Positions 27,004-35,784 are shown, numbered from the stretch's first letter. The stretch: 50,674 nt of DNA from Enterococcus_I eurekensis (GCF_042654605.1 NZ_JBHSGT010000019.1:1-50674); one strand, 5' to 3'. A program made the numbers and translations. Notes: a model not told the origin generated them from the letters alone.

Positions 27004-27032
27004 CTGACAGAAATTTTTTCCTGTGTTACTAT
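27004..27032 (+). promoter_or_regulatory. Promoter of the first AraC-family gene
   Basis: CTGACA (27004-27009), 17-bp spacer, TACTAT (27027-27032), about 40 bp upstream of the ATG. The rest of 26837-27060 shows no gene. Confidence 0.5.
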
Positions 27033-27072
27033 TTTAAATATAAGATTTAGAAACATCGAGGTGGACGAACGT

Positions 27073-27879
27073 ATGACTGTTTATTTTAATTTATCCAATC
27101 CGAAACTTCCATTTAGTATTGAAAGTATTGGTAATCACTGGGATCAAGTCAGCTTACAACGAATGAAAGGCTACCCTTTATATCATTGGTTACAAAAAGA
27201 AAAAGGTATCGGTGAAATTTGGATTGAAAATCAAAAAATTCGATTGAATATATTGAATATAGGGGAAGGAATTTTAATTGCTCCTTTTGTGGCGCATGCT
27301 TATTATCCAATAACAAAGGACTGGCAAACGAATTTCGCAACCTTCGATGGCAATCTAAAACAACATTTCAATGATATTCTAGCCAATCAAACCTTTATTC
27401 TTGTCAAAAATAGCGAGCATTTTTCATTTACCCACAACATTCAAAAAATGATTACTGCTTTTGAAAAAGAACCGGAACAGTTTTCCTTATCAGTTCTTTG
27501 TTATCAATTCTTACTGAAACTAGGTCAGTATTATGAACCGATAGAAAATGATGAACTTTTTAAAAAATATATTCAGCCTAGCTTAACAGAAATTCAAGAA
27601 CACTATACGGAAGCGATCACTGTGACTCAACTCGCTCAAAATCGTTATATTAGTCCCCAGTATTTTAGTCGTGTTTTCAAAAAATTTATGGGTCAAAGTC
27701 CCTATCAATACTTAACAGATTATCGGATTCGTCAAGCGAAAGAGCTCTTGATTAATAAACCTGAACTATCCATCCAGCAAATTGCGATCAAAGTTGGATT
27801 TGATTCGACAAGTCAATTTATTGATCTCTTCAAAAAACGAACCGGCTACACTCCAAAAAAATTCCGAGGGCTCTATTAA
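27073..27879 (+). CDS. AraC-family transcriptional regulator
   Basis: 268 aa. The N-terminal about 150 residues form a putative cupin-like sensor domain (GEIWIENQKIRLNILNIGEGILIAPFVAHAYYP). The C-terminal 100 residues hold the two AraC helix-turn-helix motifs: ITVTQLAQNRYISPQYFSRVFKKFMGQSPYQYL and LSIQQIAIKVGFDSTSQFIDLFKKRTGYTPKKFR. The ATG at 27073 is chosen because GAGGTGG (27058-27064) stands 8 nt before it, while the GTG at 27061 lies inside that site. It is convergent with the Gfo/Idh-ThuA pair, which is a likely target by position. The ligand is probably a sugar or sugar acid (inference). Confidence 0.85.
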   Translation: MTVYFNLSNPKLPFSIESIGNHWDQVSLQRMKGYPLYHWLQKEKGIGEIWIENQKIRLNILNIGEGILIAPFVAHAYYPITKDWQTNFATFDGNLKQHFNDILANQTFILVKNSEHFSFTHNIQKMITAFEKEPEQFSLSVLCYQFLLKLGQYYEPIENDELFKKYIQPSLTEIQEHYTEAITVTQLAQNRYISPQYFSRVFKKFMGQSPYQYLTDYRIRQAKELLINKPELSIQQIAIKVGFDSTSQFIDLFKKRTGYTPKKFRGLY

Positions 27880-27893
27880 ACCCTCGGAATTTT
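27859..27893. terminator. Bidirectional terminator overlapping the araC stop
   Basis: Perfect 12-bp arms AAATTCCGAGGG and CCCTCGGAATTT around CTCTATTAAA. The last codons and TAA of the regulator lie inside the hairpin. The T-run on the plus side and A-run on the minus side serve both converging genes. Confidence 0.85.
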
Positions 27894-29003
27894 CTAATTT
27901 TCAATGATTCCTAAAATCATAGCCGACTCCATTGGCTGCTCTTTCATATATGGCGACTCAATTTTCTCGTAACCTTTTTTATCACTACTTCGTTGAAAAG
28001 CCGTCATAATATCTAAAACATGAAAGGTTTGTTCCATATTCGCCCGTGGATGTCTACCGTTTTGCAAAGCGACTGCCATTTCTGCCAACCCAAGACCACG
28101 TGAATTTTCCTGATAATCAAACATCAATGGCATTTCTTTAAAATCGTCTGCTCCTTTTCGTAATAAATAAACTTTCTCACCAAAAAAATTCGGATCCGGT
28201 ACAATAAGTGTTCCTTTTGAACCATAAATTTCAAAACGTGCTTGCTCTTGATAGACTACATCAAATGTCGTTAATAAATTACCAATCGCTCCATTTTCAA
28301 ATTCTAAAATCCCTGTCACATAGGTCGGAACTTCAACGTTAATTTCTGTTCTCGCTTGCGGTTGACTCGTAATCATACGTGAAGCAAAAGATTTCCGCGT
28401 AACACTCGTTACTCCTGTTACGCGCCCCATTAAATTAACCATCGCTGTTAAATAATAGGGGCCCATATCCATCATCGGCCCACCACCAAATTGATAATAA
28501 AATGCTGGATCTGGGTGCCAAGTTTCATGCCCTCGACAAATCATCGCTGCATTACAACCAACAATTTCACCAATAAAATCATCTTCGATTAATTTACGAC
28601 ACGTTTGAATCGATGCGCCTAAGAAAGTATCCGGTGCCCCACCAATCATTAAGCCTTTTTCTTTTGCCAAAGAAACGAGTATTTCACCCTCTTCTTTTGT
28701 TGCAGCCAGTGGTTTCTCAGAATAAACATGCTTGTTTGCTACTAAAGCTTGTTTCGTTACTTCGAAATGTTCATAAGGTCGTGTTAAATTTAAAACAATT
28801 TCCACCTCAGGGTCCGCAAAAACGTCGGCCATCGATTCATAAATTTTATCAACATGATACTTTTCAGCTGCCCGTTCGGCTTTTTCTCGAACCAAATCGC
28901 AGACACCAATAATTTCAATTTGTTTAAATAACTGTGTTAAATTTTCTAAATAAATCCCACTAATATCGCCTACGCCAATTAAAGCAACTTTTGTCATTTT
29001 CAT
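27894..29003 (-). CDS. Gfo/Idh/MocA-family NAD(P)-dependent oxidoreductase
   Basis: 369 aa. N-terminal Rossmann fold (TKVALIGVGDISGIYLENL), the family's EKP motif in VYSEKPLAATKEEG (the Lys is the usual catalytic residue), and a C-terminal alpha/beta substrate domain with GGGPMMDMGPYYLTAMVNLMG and the ENGAIGNLLTTFD segment. Such enzymes oxidise sugars, inositols or sugar acids at a secondary hydroxyl. It is the second gene after the ThuA-like gene (17-bp gap), a pairing often seen in disaccharide or inositol-type catabolic loci. The true substrate is not visible. Confidence 0.88.
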   Translation of the reverse strand: MKMTKVALIGVGDISGIYLENLTQLFKQIEIIGVCDLVREKAERAAEKYHVDKIYESMADVFADPEVEIVLNLTRPYEHFEVTKQALVANKHVYSEKPLAATKEEGEILVSLAKEKGLMIGGAPDTFLGASIQTCRKLIEDDFIGEIVGCNAAMICRGHETWHPDPAFYYQFGGGPMMDMGPYYLTAMVNLMGRVTGVTSVTRKSFASRMITSQPQARTEINVEVPTYVTGILEFENGAIGNLLTTFDVVYQEQARFEIYGSKGTLIVPDPNFFGEKVYLLRKGADDFKEMPLMFDYQENSRGLGLAEMAVALQNGRHPRANMEQTFHVLDIMTAFQRSSDKKGYEKIESPYMKEQPMESAMILGIIEN

Positions 29004-29019
29004 TATTTAACCTCCTACA

Positions 29020-29751
29020 TTAATACATTTTTGCATCATTCTCAAAACGTTCTGTTGTCAATTGCAAACGCTCCACTTCTCTTTTACTTTCCCCAGCCCA
29101 AAGTAATCCTTGCTTCATCAGTTTATGAGCCATTGGACTTTCATCAAAAATTCGATCTTGATGCCCTAATGATTGATAGAAAATTCGACCATTTCCCCAA
29201 AACTTTGTCCACGCAACGGGCATATCAATGGGTTTATTAGAAATGTGGTAATAGGGGACATCATCATGTGGAAAACGCGTTGTCGCCAAAATTTCAATCG
29301 CTGGATCGACATGTAAATAGTATTGCTCCGAAGAAACGCTAAAATCACTTAACCCTGCAATAATTGGACTTGAGCCATGATTAATATGAACCGTATAGTG
29401 GATGCCATCACCACCAGGATGCGAAACCCACTGACCACCAGTCATAAATTGCCATTCAGTATCTTCTCGAAAGGCATCACACATCCCACCGTGAGCACCA
29501 GCTAACCCCATGCCTTTTCCTACGTGCTTCGAAACATTTTCTCTTTGTTCAGCTGAAATTTTACCCATTGTCCAACACATTACAAGTAAGTCAATCGAAG
29601 CTAAATGTTCTTCCTTTTCTAGATAGGTCAAACTATCTTCAATCCGAACTTCCCAGTCACCTTCTTCTCTTAACATCGTTGCAAATCGATGACTTGTCAG
29701 TTTTGGCTCATGACCGTCCCAGCCCCCTTGAATAATCAATGCTTGTTTCAT
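29020..29751 (-). CDS. ThuA-like (trehalose utilisation, glutamine amidotransferase-like fold) protein
   Basis: 243 aa. The sequence matches the ThuA family (class I glutamine-amidotransferase-like fold): ALIIQGGWDGHEPKLTSHRFA at the start, GLAGAHGGMCDAFREDTEWQFMTGGQWVSHPGG in the middle, and KFWGNGRIFYQSLGHQDRIFDES near the end. In rhizobia ThuA/ThuB convert trehalose-type disaccharides to 3-keto derivatives, with ThuB being a Gfo/Idh enzyme; the neighbouring gene fits that pairing. RBS AGAGGAG directly before the ATG. The upstream region carries an inverted repeat at 29774-29799. Confidence 0.85.
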   Translation of the reverse strand: MKQALIIQGGWDGHEPKLTSHRFATMLREEGDWEVRIEDSLTYLEKEEHLASIDLLVMCWTMGKISAEQRENVSKHVGKGMGLAGAHGGMCDAFREDTEWQFMTGGQWVSHPGGDGIHYTVHINHGSSPIIAGLSDFSVSSEQYYLHVDPAIEILATTRFPHDDVPYYHISNKPIDMPVAWTKFWGNGRIFYQSLGHQDRIFDESPMAHKLMKQGLLWAGESKREVERLQLTTERFENDAKMY

Positions 29752-29773
29752 CGAATCTCTCCTCTCTTTTTAA

Positions 29774-29799
29774 AGCGGTAACAACGATTAGTAACCGCT
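29774..29799. promoter_or_regulatory. Inverted repeat upstream of the ThuA-like gene, possible operator
   Basis: AGCGGTAAC and GTAACCGCT flank 8 bp; as an inverted repeat the arms match at 8 of 9 positions. It lies 23 bp upstream of the ThuA-like start in the divergent region shared with the second AraC gene. AraC-type or LacI-type binding is possible. Confidence 0.35.
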
Positions 29800-29919
29800 C
29801 TCATTTAATAGGTTTAATCTTTCTAATAGCACTTGTATTCTATCAATTCTTCCGTTAAACTTCGTGACAGATAGACAAAATAAGTAGACAAAAATTGGCA
29901 TCTTTTAAGGAGGAGAGAA

Positions 29920-30711
29920 ATGTTTGCCTTTTATGAAAACCATCGAGAAAATGAACCTTTTAGACGAATGGATATTCAAAACTTTCATTTTCCAAATCAC
30001 TTACACAAAGAGACAGAAATAGTTTGCGTCACTTCGGGAATCTGTATTTTAAAAATTGAGCAACAAGAATATCAACTGACTGAAGGAATGATTGCGATCA
30101 TTTTCCCACATTGCGTTCATAGCTATTACTCAACTTTTGATTACCAAGCAACCATCCACTTAATCGATTCTTCTTTCCTTTCGGATTACGAATCATTATT
30201 AACGGCCTATTGCCCTAAAAATCCCATCTTTGATAGTTCTTATGAAATGAAGAATCTATTAGCGCAAATAAAAGCACTCGATTCGACTGATGATTATCGT
30301 CAATATTATTTACAAAAGGCACTTTGGCATTTAATTTTCGCTCAATTTATTCAAGTCTTTGAATTACGTAAACGCCAGTCCGAAAAACTATCTTTAACCC
30401 ATCAAATTTTGACTTACATCGATACTCATTATCGCGAACCAATTTCTGCTGCAGATATTGCACTGGCTGTACACTCAAATGTTTACACGGTTTCGAAGAT
30501 TTTTGCCAATAAAATCGGAATGAGTTTGCCATTATACTTAGCTCACTTACGTATTTCCTACGCTAAACAACAACTCGAAACAACGACACTTTCTATTTTA
30601 GAGATTGCGTTACAAGCTGGATTTGAAACCCAACGTAGCTTTAATCGTCATTTTTTACAGCAAACAAACTTAACACCAAGTGCTTATCGTTCGAAATATT
30701 TAATACATTAA
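29920..30711 (+). CDS. AraC-family transcriptional regulator
   Basis: 263 aa. The N-terminal cupin-type domain (FHFPNHLHKETEIVCVTSG ... EQQEYQLTEGMIAIIFPHCVHSYYS) is followed by a C-terminal AraC double HTH (AADIALAVHSNVYTVSKIFANKIGMSLPLYLAHLRI and LSILEIALQAGFETQRSFNRHFLQQTNLTPSAYRSKY). AAGGAGGAG lies just before the ATG. It is divergent to the ThuA/Gfo pair and convergent with the broken beta-galactosidase, so either could be or have been its target. Confidence 0.87.
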   Translation: MFAFYENHRENEPFRRMDIQNFHFPNHLHKETEIVCVTSGICILKIEQQEYQLTEGMIAIIFPHCVHSYYSTFDYQATIHLIDSSFLSDYESLLTAYCPKNPIFDSSYEMKNLLAQIKALDSTDDYRQYYLQKALWHLIFAQFIQVFELRKRQSEKLSLTHQILTYIDTHYREPISAADIALAVHSNVYTVSKIFANKIGMSLPLYLAHLRISYAKQQLETTTLSILEIALQAGFETQRSFNRHFLQQTNLTPSAYRSKYLIH

Positions 30712-30743
30712 AAGGTGCTACGACTAATATCGCAGCACCTTTT
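30710..30743. terminator. Bidirectional terminator (araC / GH35 pseudogene)
   Basis: AAAAGGTGCT and AGCACCTTTT as 10-bp arms with inner CG pairing, overlapping the araC stop region and preceding the end of the GH35 remnant. Confidence 0.82.
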
Positions 30744-30760
30744 GCTCTCTTTCCTATTAA

Positions 30761-32489
30761 TTAACCTAGATCAGGTATATCTGTTAACGTAACGAAATCC
30801 GCCACTTCACCATCCGATTCAAAAACAATAAGTTCATTTGTCCCAACTTTTAAAATGGGGGCTGGAATATATAAACGTTTTTGTAGTCCTTTTTTCCAGT
30901 AACGACCAATATTAAAGCCATTAACCGGCACAAAGCCTTTACCCCAACCCGTTAAATCAATAAAAGTATCACCTGTCTCATCCATTTCGACTAGAAAGCG
31001 TGAAAAGCTTGGTTGCCCAACTATATAGTCTTTCGAAAAATTGACTTTCTCTAAATTATCCATCAGTAATGAATACATTTCCCACTCGCTTTGGAACGCT
31101 CCGTTAATTAGAACACCGTCTTTAATCCCTTTATGTTGATGATTCATTTTTACAGAATAATTTACTCGTCCCATATTTTCAACTAAAATCCCTAATTCAT
31201 TGTTGGGTGCTTCTAATACAAGTGACTCTTTCTGTCCAATTTCTAAATCATACTGGATTTGTTGCAGTTTATTATTAATAAAAATGTGTGCTCGGTCCAT
31301 TGTCGAGATAAGTCGGAAATCATCGATCGGACGAGCTGGACCAATTTGACTACGATAATAAATATATTCGCGTCCTTGATTCAAAGCTTCCATTGAAACT
31401 GGATAATTCGAATAGACTTTTTGACTCAGCTTATCAATTATTTCAAATAGCGAAACACGCTCTGCTACTTTTTGCTGTCCATAATTTTTTTCTGAATTTT
31501 TGTTGTCAATGGAAACTCAGGAATTTCTGCATATTGACGAATCACTTCTTTAAAGGCTTCGTATTTTGGTGTGATATCACCCCACTCAGCTAAGAGTGCA
31601 TCATAATTATAACTCGTTACATCTGGTAGTAATTTTTCGTAGTAGTTCGCACCACTCGTAAAACCAAAGTTGGTCCCTCCATGGAACATATAAATATTGA
31701 CTGAGCCCTCAGATAAAATATCCGATAATTCATTTGTCGCTTCCTCAACACTTGTCGTATGATGTGCCTCATCACCCCAGGCATCAAACCAGCCAATCCA
31801 AAACTCCATTACCATCAACGGCCGCTTGTCGCCATGAAATTCTCGTAAACGTTTAAAATGTTCTTTGACTTTCGAGCCACAGTTAATTGTTGGCAAAGCT
31901 ATATCTGGAATTGAGCCATTTTCTAACATATCACCCCAAGGTCCATCTGATGTCACTAAAGGAACATTGACTCCTTTTTCAATCATCATTTCTGCCATTT
32001 TACGCATATAACTCTTATCATTGGCATATCCACCGTATTCATTTTCAACTTGCATCAAAATAATCGGACCATCCGTTGTAACCTGTAAATCAACTACTTG
32101 TTCTAAAAGTTGATCAAAATAATGATTGATTTTTTCCATAAAGGGTGTGTAATCAAAACGTAATTTCATATTTGAATCTTATAATAACCAATAAGGCAGT
32201 CCACCAAATTCCCACTCCGCACAAATATAAGGTGCCGGACGTAAAATAACGTAGAGACCAACTTCGTGAGCCGTTTGAATAAACTTGCGTAAATCAAGCC
32301 CTCCCTCAAAATTGAAGATCCCCTCCGTCGGTTCATGCATATTCCAAGCAACATAGGTTTCGACTGTATTACAACCCATTAAACGCAATTTTTCTAACCG
32401 ATCACGCCAATATTCTGGTACAACTCGAAAATAATGAATCGCACCTGAAATAATTTTGATTGGTTCACCATTTAAATAGAATTCTTCTT
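30761..32489 (-). pseudogene. Decayed GH35 beta-galactosidase
   Basis: Three reading-frame pieces rebuild one GH35 enzyme of about 575 residues. The N-terminal piece reads EEFYLNGEPIKIISGAIHYF then RPAPYICAEWEFGGLPYWLL, and is stopped by an in-frame TAA at 32179-32181. The middle piece has the acid/base Glu in ILMQVENEYGGY and the nucleophile Glu in MVMEFWIGWFDAWG, and ends at about 31465 because a run of seven A (minus strand, about 31484-31490) is one short of the eight needed to continue into NYGQQKVAERVSLF. The last piece holds the C-terminal jelly-roll domains (FIDLTGWGKGFVPVNGFNIGRYW). The first few codons are cut off by the IS1380 end at 32490. All catalytic residues survive, so decay is recent. 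Confidence 0.88.
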
Positions 32490-34069
32490 CCTGAATAATT
32501 CATAGTATTCTAAAATGCTCTCTAAGCGTTGTTCCAACACTGTTTTTTGTTTAGTTATCCGACACCCTTTGGGTGTACAAAAAGAACCCCAATCTGCTAT
32601 GGTTAAAGCGACTAAACTAAACCATGAAAGGGGTTCTCTCAATGGCTACATTACAGGAAAAACGCGTAAATTTCAACTCAAACATGGTCGTAAATAATAC
32701 GGACGGAAATCTTTCCACCGATTCTGGGCTGATTTTGGTAAAAGAATTCATGGATTCCATTGGCTTCTCAACATTAGCTACCCATTCTCTCACCTTCCAG
32801 GACAACCGACGCTACTGGCATCATGACAACATTTCCTTGCTGGAGCAACTCTTGTTCCAGTTGATTGCCGGATACGCTACGGATTCTTCCGCCAGTTTAC
32901 TGAAGGAAGATCCTATTTTCCGTTTGGTGCTTGATAAGGACGGGATTGCATCGCAAGCGTCTCTTTCTCGGTTCTGGGATCGAATAACGGAGGCAACCAT
33001 CTCCCAATTCCAAAGCCTGAATCAAGCCATAATTGATAAAGCGCGGACGAAACGGAATGCGACCGAACTCATCATCGATTTGGATTCCACTCATTCCGAT
33101 ACATTCGGGAATCAAGAGGCTGCCAACTACAATGCCCACTATGGCACGAACGGGTACCATCCCTTGGTTGCTTTCGATGGCCTAACGGGTGATTTCCTGA
33201 AAGCAGAACTTCGTTCTGGCAATGTTTATACCTCAAATGGGGTGAAAACATTTCTGGAGCCAATGCTGGAGCATTACAGCCACACCCTCCCGTGCACCGA
33301 TATCATGGTGCGTGGAGATAGCGGATTTGCGACACCGGAAGTCTATGATACCTGTGAAACCTACAAAAGTTATTATGTGATTCGCCTCAAGGCGAATGCG
33401 AAACTGGCCAAGTTGGCCGAATCTTTCGTCTTGATCGGCGACGACCATCCCTGGGAACACCGGGAAGTCTACTATTACTCGACAACCTATCAAGCCAGCA
33501 GTTGGGAAAAAAAAGAGGCGTGTCTGCATCAAATCGACACGCGATGCAGGGGAATTAACGTTTCGCCATGAATACTTGGTGACGAACTTTTCGGAGAATG
33601 TATCCGCCAAAGTAATGTTCCAGCTGTACCACAAGCGTGGCACCATGGAGAATTATATCAAGGAAGCGAAGAACGGTTTCCATTTCGACAAGACGGATAG
33701 CTCCTGTTTTCTGGAAAACCATGGCCGGATGATGGTAAGCCTCTTGGCTGGCAAGCTGGTCCGCAGCGGCCGAAAGTTGTTTTTGAAGACGATCTCTTCC
33801 CATGTCTACCAAAACCTGTTCTACCACTTATTGGACAAAATCCAGCAACTCTGTTGGTAGGGCCGAGAGCCAACTGAAATTTTAAAAAAATTAATGAATT
33901 CCAAGGGGATCGTGCGCCCAAAAACCGGAAGTTTTTCGTACTGATTTTTGAACGCAAACAAAATTTGAAACAATGGTGCGATTCACATTCGGAATACAAT
34001 GATGAAAAAGTATAAACCAACGGTTTTCCTAAATTAATAAGGAAAATTTAGAAGTATGAATAATTCAGG
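32490..34069 (+). mobile_element. IS1380-family insertion sequence
   Basis: A 1580-bp element bounded by terminal inverted repeats: CCTGAATAATTCATA at 32490-32504 and its exact complement at 34055-34069, with TTCTAAA in both ends just inside. CCT ends and this size suit the IS1380 family. The transposase sits inside on the plus strand. The G+C-richer codon use (for example CTGGAGCAACTCTTGTTCCAG) contrasts with the A+T-rich surroundings and points to recent arrival. Flanking bases (TCTT before, TTTA after) do not match, so no target duplication is left; a deletion next to the element is likely. Confidence 0.8.
32642..33860 (+). pseudogene. IS1380-family transposase, frameshifted in an A8 tract
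   Basis: The first frame (from 32642, AAAGGGG 8 nt upstream) carries LIIDLDSTHSDTFGNQEA and IMVRGDSGFATPEVYD, the first two DDE aspartates. It derails at AAAAAAAA (33507-33514) and stops at 33571. The correct continuation, KKRRVCIKSTRDAGELTFRH, then HKRGTMENYIKEAKNGFHFD with the DDE glutamate, lies in another frame and ends at 33860. One A too many explains it. Loss of one A by transcriptional slippage on the A8 run could still give some full-length product of about 405 aa. Confidence 0.85.
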
Positions 34070-34101
34070 TTTATTATTCATATTCTTCATTTGTTAACCT
34101 C

Positions 34102-35042
34102 CTAAAATAATGCATAGTCTTTATTTATTTTTCTGACAATCCAGTTACTTACTATAACTAAAACAAAGCCGAAAATGGATTGATATAATCCCACCCCTGT
34201 TGATGAGGTAAAATTATTTTGTGACATCATCATACGATAAACAGAAGTTTCAATAATATTTGTTGTTGTATAAAGCTGTGAGTTGTTTCCAACTAAATTC
34301 CAAAACAAACCAAAATTGCCTCACATGATGCCACCTAATGAAAATAAAAATAGAATGATAAAAGTTGGCTTTAAGTTTGGAAGAATAACAAAACGAATAC
34401 GTTGCCAGCTTGTAGCTCCGTCGACTTGGGCCGCTTCAATCATACTTTTATCAATTCCCATAATCGCAGCAAAATAAACAATTGATCCATAACCAGTAGA
34501 TTGCCATAGTTGACAAAACACAATAATAAATGGCCAAATTCCTGCCATACTATAAATTTTTAAAGGATTTCCACCGGCTTCACGTATAATTGTATTCAAT
34601 ACACCAGTATCGTAATTAAGAATATTAAAGGCAATCGCACCAATTAATACGGCAGAAATAAAATAGGGTAAAAACATTAATGTCTGGGAAATTTTTTTGA
34701 AATACTTATTATGAATTTCATTCAGCATTACTGCTAATGCAATTTGTAAGACATTTCCTATGCCAATAAAGGCAATGTTATAAAGAACAGTATTTCGTGT
34801 CAAATTCCAAAGTTTTCCAGACTTTACTAAGAATTCAAAATTTTTAAATCCAACAAAAGGACTTCCAAATATTCCATCTCGAAAGTTAAAGTTAGTAAAT
34901 GCAATATAATTACCTGGTAACGGTGCATATGCAAATATTAAAAAAACAGAATTGCTGGAATACACATAATAATTAACGTTCTGCTTTCATTAACCTTCGA
35001 AAAAAATGTTTTCTTCTTAATTAACTTCCCCTTATTTTCCAA
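34102..35042 (-). pseudogene. Decayed ABC sugar permease (LplB/YteP-like)
   Basis: Minus-strand pieces rebuild one permease of about 310 aa. It starts with TTG at 35042 after a strong GGAGGAGGGG site, reading LENKGKLIKKKTFFSKVNES and then IPAILFF, where a T7 run (about 34941-34948) needs one more T to continue LIFAYAPLPGNYIAF. The frame then runs through the EAA loop (MIEAAQVDGATSWQRIRFVILPNL) to GGIM, where TGA at 34321-34323 (probably CGA once, Arg) stops it, and continues GNFGLFWNLVGNN ... NWIVRKINKDYALF. The family is LplB/YteP, permeases for plant or host polysaccharide fragments. The partner permease and binding protein are absent. The cre site upstream is intact. Confidence 0.85.
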
Positions 35043-35063
35043 AAATTCCCCTCCTCCTATACC

Positions 35064-35077
35064 TGAAAACGCTTACA
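35064..35077 (-). promoter_or_regulatory. Catabolite-responsive element (cre)
   Basis: On the minus strand TGTAAGCGTTTTCA matches the CcpA consensus TGNAANCGNWNNCA at every fixed position. It lies about 22 bp upstream of the permease pseudogene start, where CcpA would block transcription when a preferred sugar is present. Confidence 0.75.
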
Positions 35078-35274
35078 TTTCTTGAAAATAAAAAGTAATT
35101 ACATCTGTTTTTTTCAAACGTATAATTACCTCCCTCATTGTCTTTTAGATTTATATTAAAATTTACTTTGATTTGTTAGTTGTATCTAACCAAAATATAA
35201 TACTTCCTGTCAAACAAAAGTATTACCCACAACACCAATTTAATTGATAGTCCTCTTTTATTAAGTCTTCGATT

Positions 35275-35304
35275 GGTTGCTTTTATCCATGGATAAAAGC
35301 AGCC
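35275..35304. repeat. 30-bp palindrome
   Basis: The central 24 bp (35278-35301) are a perfect palindrome centred on CCATGG; the outer GG...CC pairs extend it with one T/G mismatch. TTCGATT before it and AATCGAA after it could pair further. There is no T-run, so it is not a normal terminator. The region 35105-35270 between the cre site and this palindrome shows no gene. Confidence 0.6.
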
Positions 35305-35369
35305 ATCTATCACAAGAATCGAAAGAAAAAACCGTTGAAAACTTTGTCAAACACTTAAATATTAACTAG
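35289..35369 (+). pseudogene. Possible C-terminal remnant of a tyrosine recombinase
   Basis: An open frame of 26 codons starting inside the palindrome reads SHLSQESKEKTVENFVKHLN near its end. This resembles the C-terminal tail of Lactobacillales phage/ICE integrases, after the catalytic Tyr (Y-x-H-x(6)-K-x(4)-F pattern). Upstream in the same frame a TAA closes it, so no integrase body is present. Too short for certainty; it may be coincidental. A 10-bp direct repeat CACGTTCAAA occurs just after it (35372-35381 and 35384-35393). Confidence 0.25.
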
Positions 35370-35400
35370 AACACGTTCAAAAGCACGTTCAAACAAAAAT

Positions 35401-35438
35401 AAAAAAAGGACAAACCCTATTAAATCAAGGTTTGTCCT
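35401..35438 (-). terminator. Terminator of the ireB-ruvX-yrzB operon
   Basis: AGGACAAACC (35408-35417) pairs with GGTTTGTCCT (35429-35438); on the minus strand the stem is followed by a run of seven T. Confidence 0.88.
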
Positions 35439-35446
35439 ACTTATTA

Positions 35447-35749
35447 TTAAGCTTCTTCTTCTTCAGACATGAACGTATTGAAAACTTCTTCAATCATATC
35501 CCATTCTTTGTCTGTTTCGATTTGTTCTAAGTTACCTTCTGTGCCATCTTCGTTTTCGATGTAAGCATATGCTTGTAATTCAACTTCTTCATCTTCTGGA
35601 ATGCCCGCTGGGTAAAGTAAAACGTAGTTACGTCCGAATTCTTCTTGGCCATCGATGGTTAAAAGAATTTCGTATAGCGTTTCATTTCCTTCTTCGTCTA
35701 CTAATGTAATGTGTTCATGTCCTTCATGATCATGTGTATGTTCTGTCAT
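35447..35749 (-). CDS. yrzB: DUF1292 protein (YrzB-like)
   Basis: 100 aa acidic cytoplasmic protein of the DUF1292 family: HITLVDEEGNETLYEILLTI ... GRNYVLLYPAG ... VELQAYAYIENEDG. The N-terminus is His-rich (THDHEGHEH), suggesting metal binding, and the C-terminus ends in a Glu run. Function is unknown. It is the third gene of the conserved ireB-ruvX-yrzB cluster, 35 bp after ruvX. The ATG at 35749 has GAGGA 6 nt upstream; an in-frame TTG at 35779 is less likely. Confidence 0.88.
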   Translation of the reverse strand: MTEHTHDHEGHEHITLVDEEGNETLYEILLTIDGQEEFGRNYVLLYPAGIPEDEEVELQAYAYIENEDGTEGNLEQIETDKEWDMIEEVFNTFMSEEEEA

Positions 35750-35784
35750 ATTATTTCCTCTTTTCTTAATTTTATGCAACTTGA

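Noticed and set aside
32897..33827. Long minus-strand frames opposite the IS1380 transposase
   Set aside because: They arise from the G+C-rich transposase sequence read in antisense; none has a ribosome site or a recognisable domain.
35372..35393. Two copies of CACGTTCAAA as the start of a CRISPR-like array
   Set aside because: Only two 10-bp copies with a 2-bp gap; no spacers and no cas genes.
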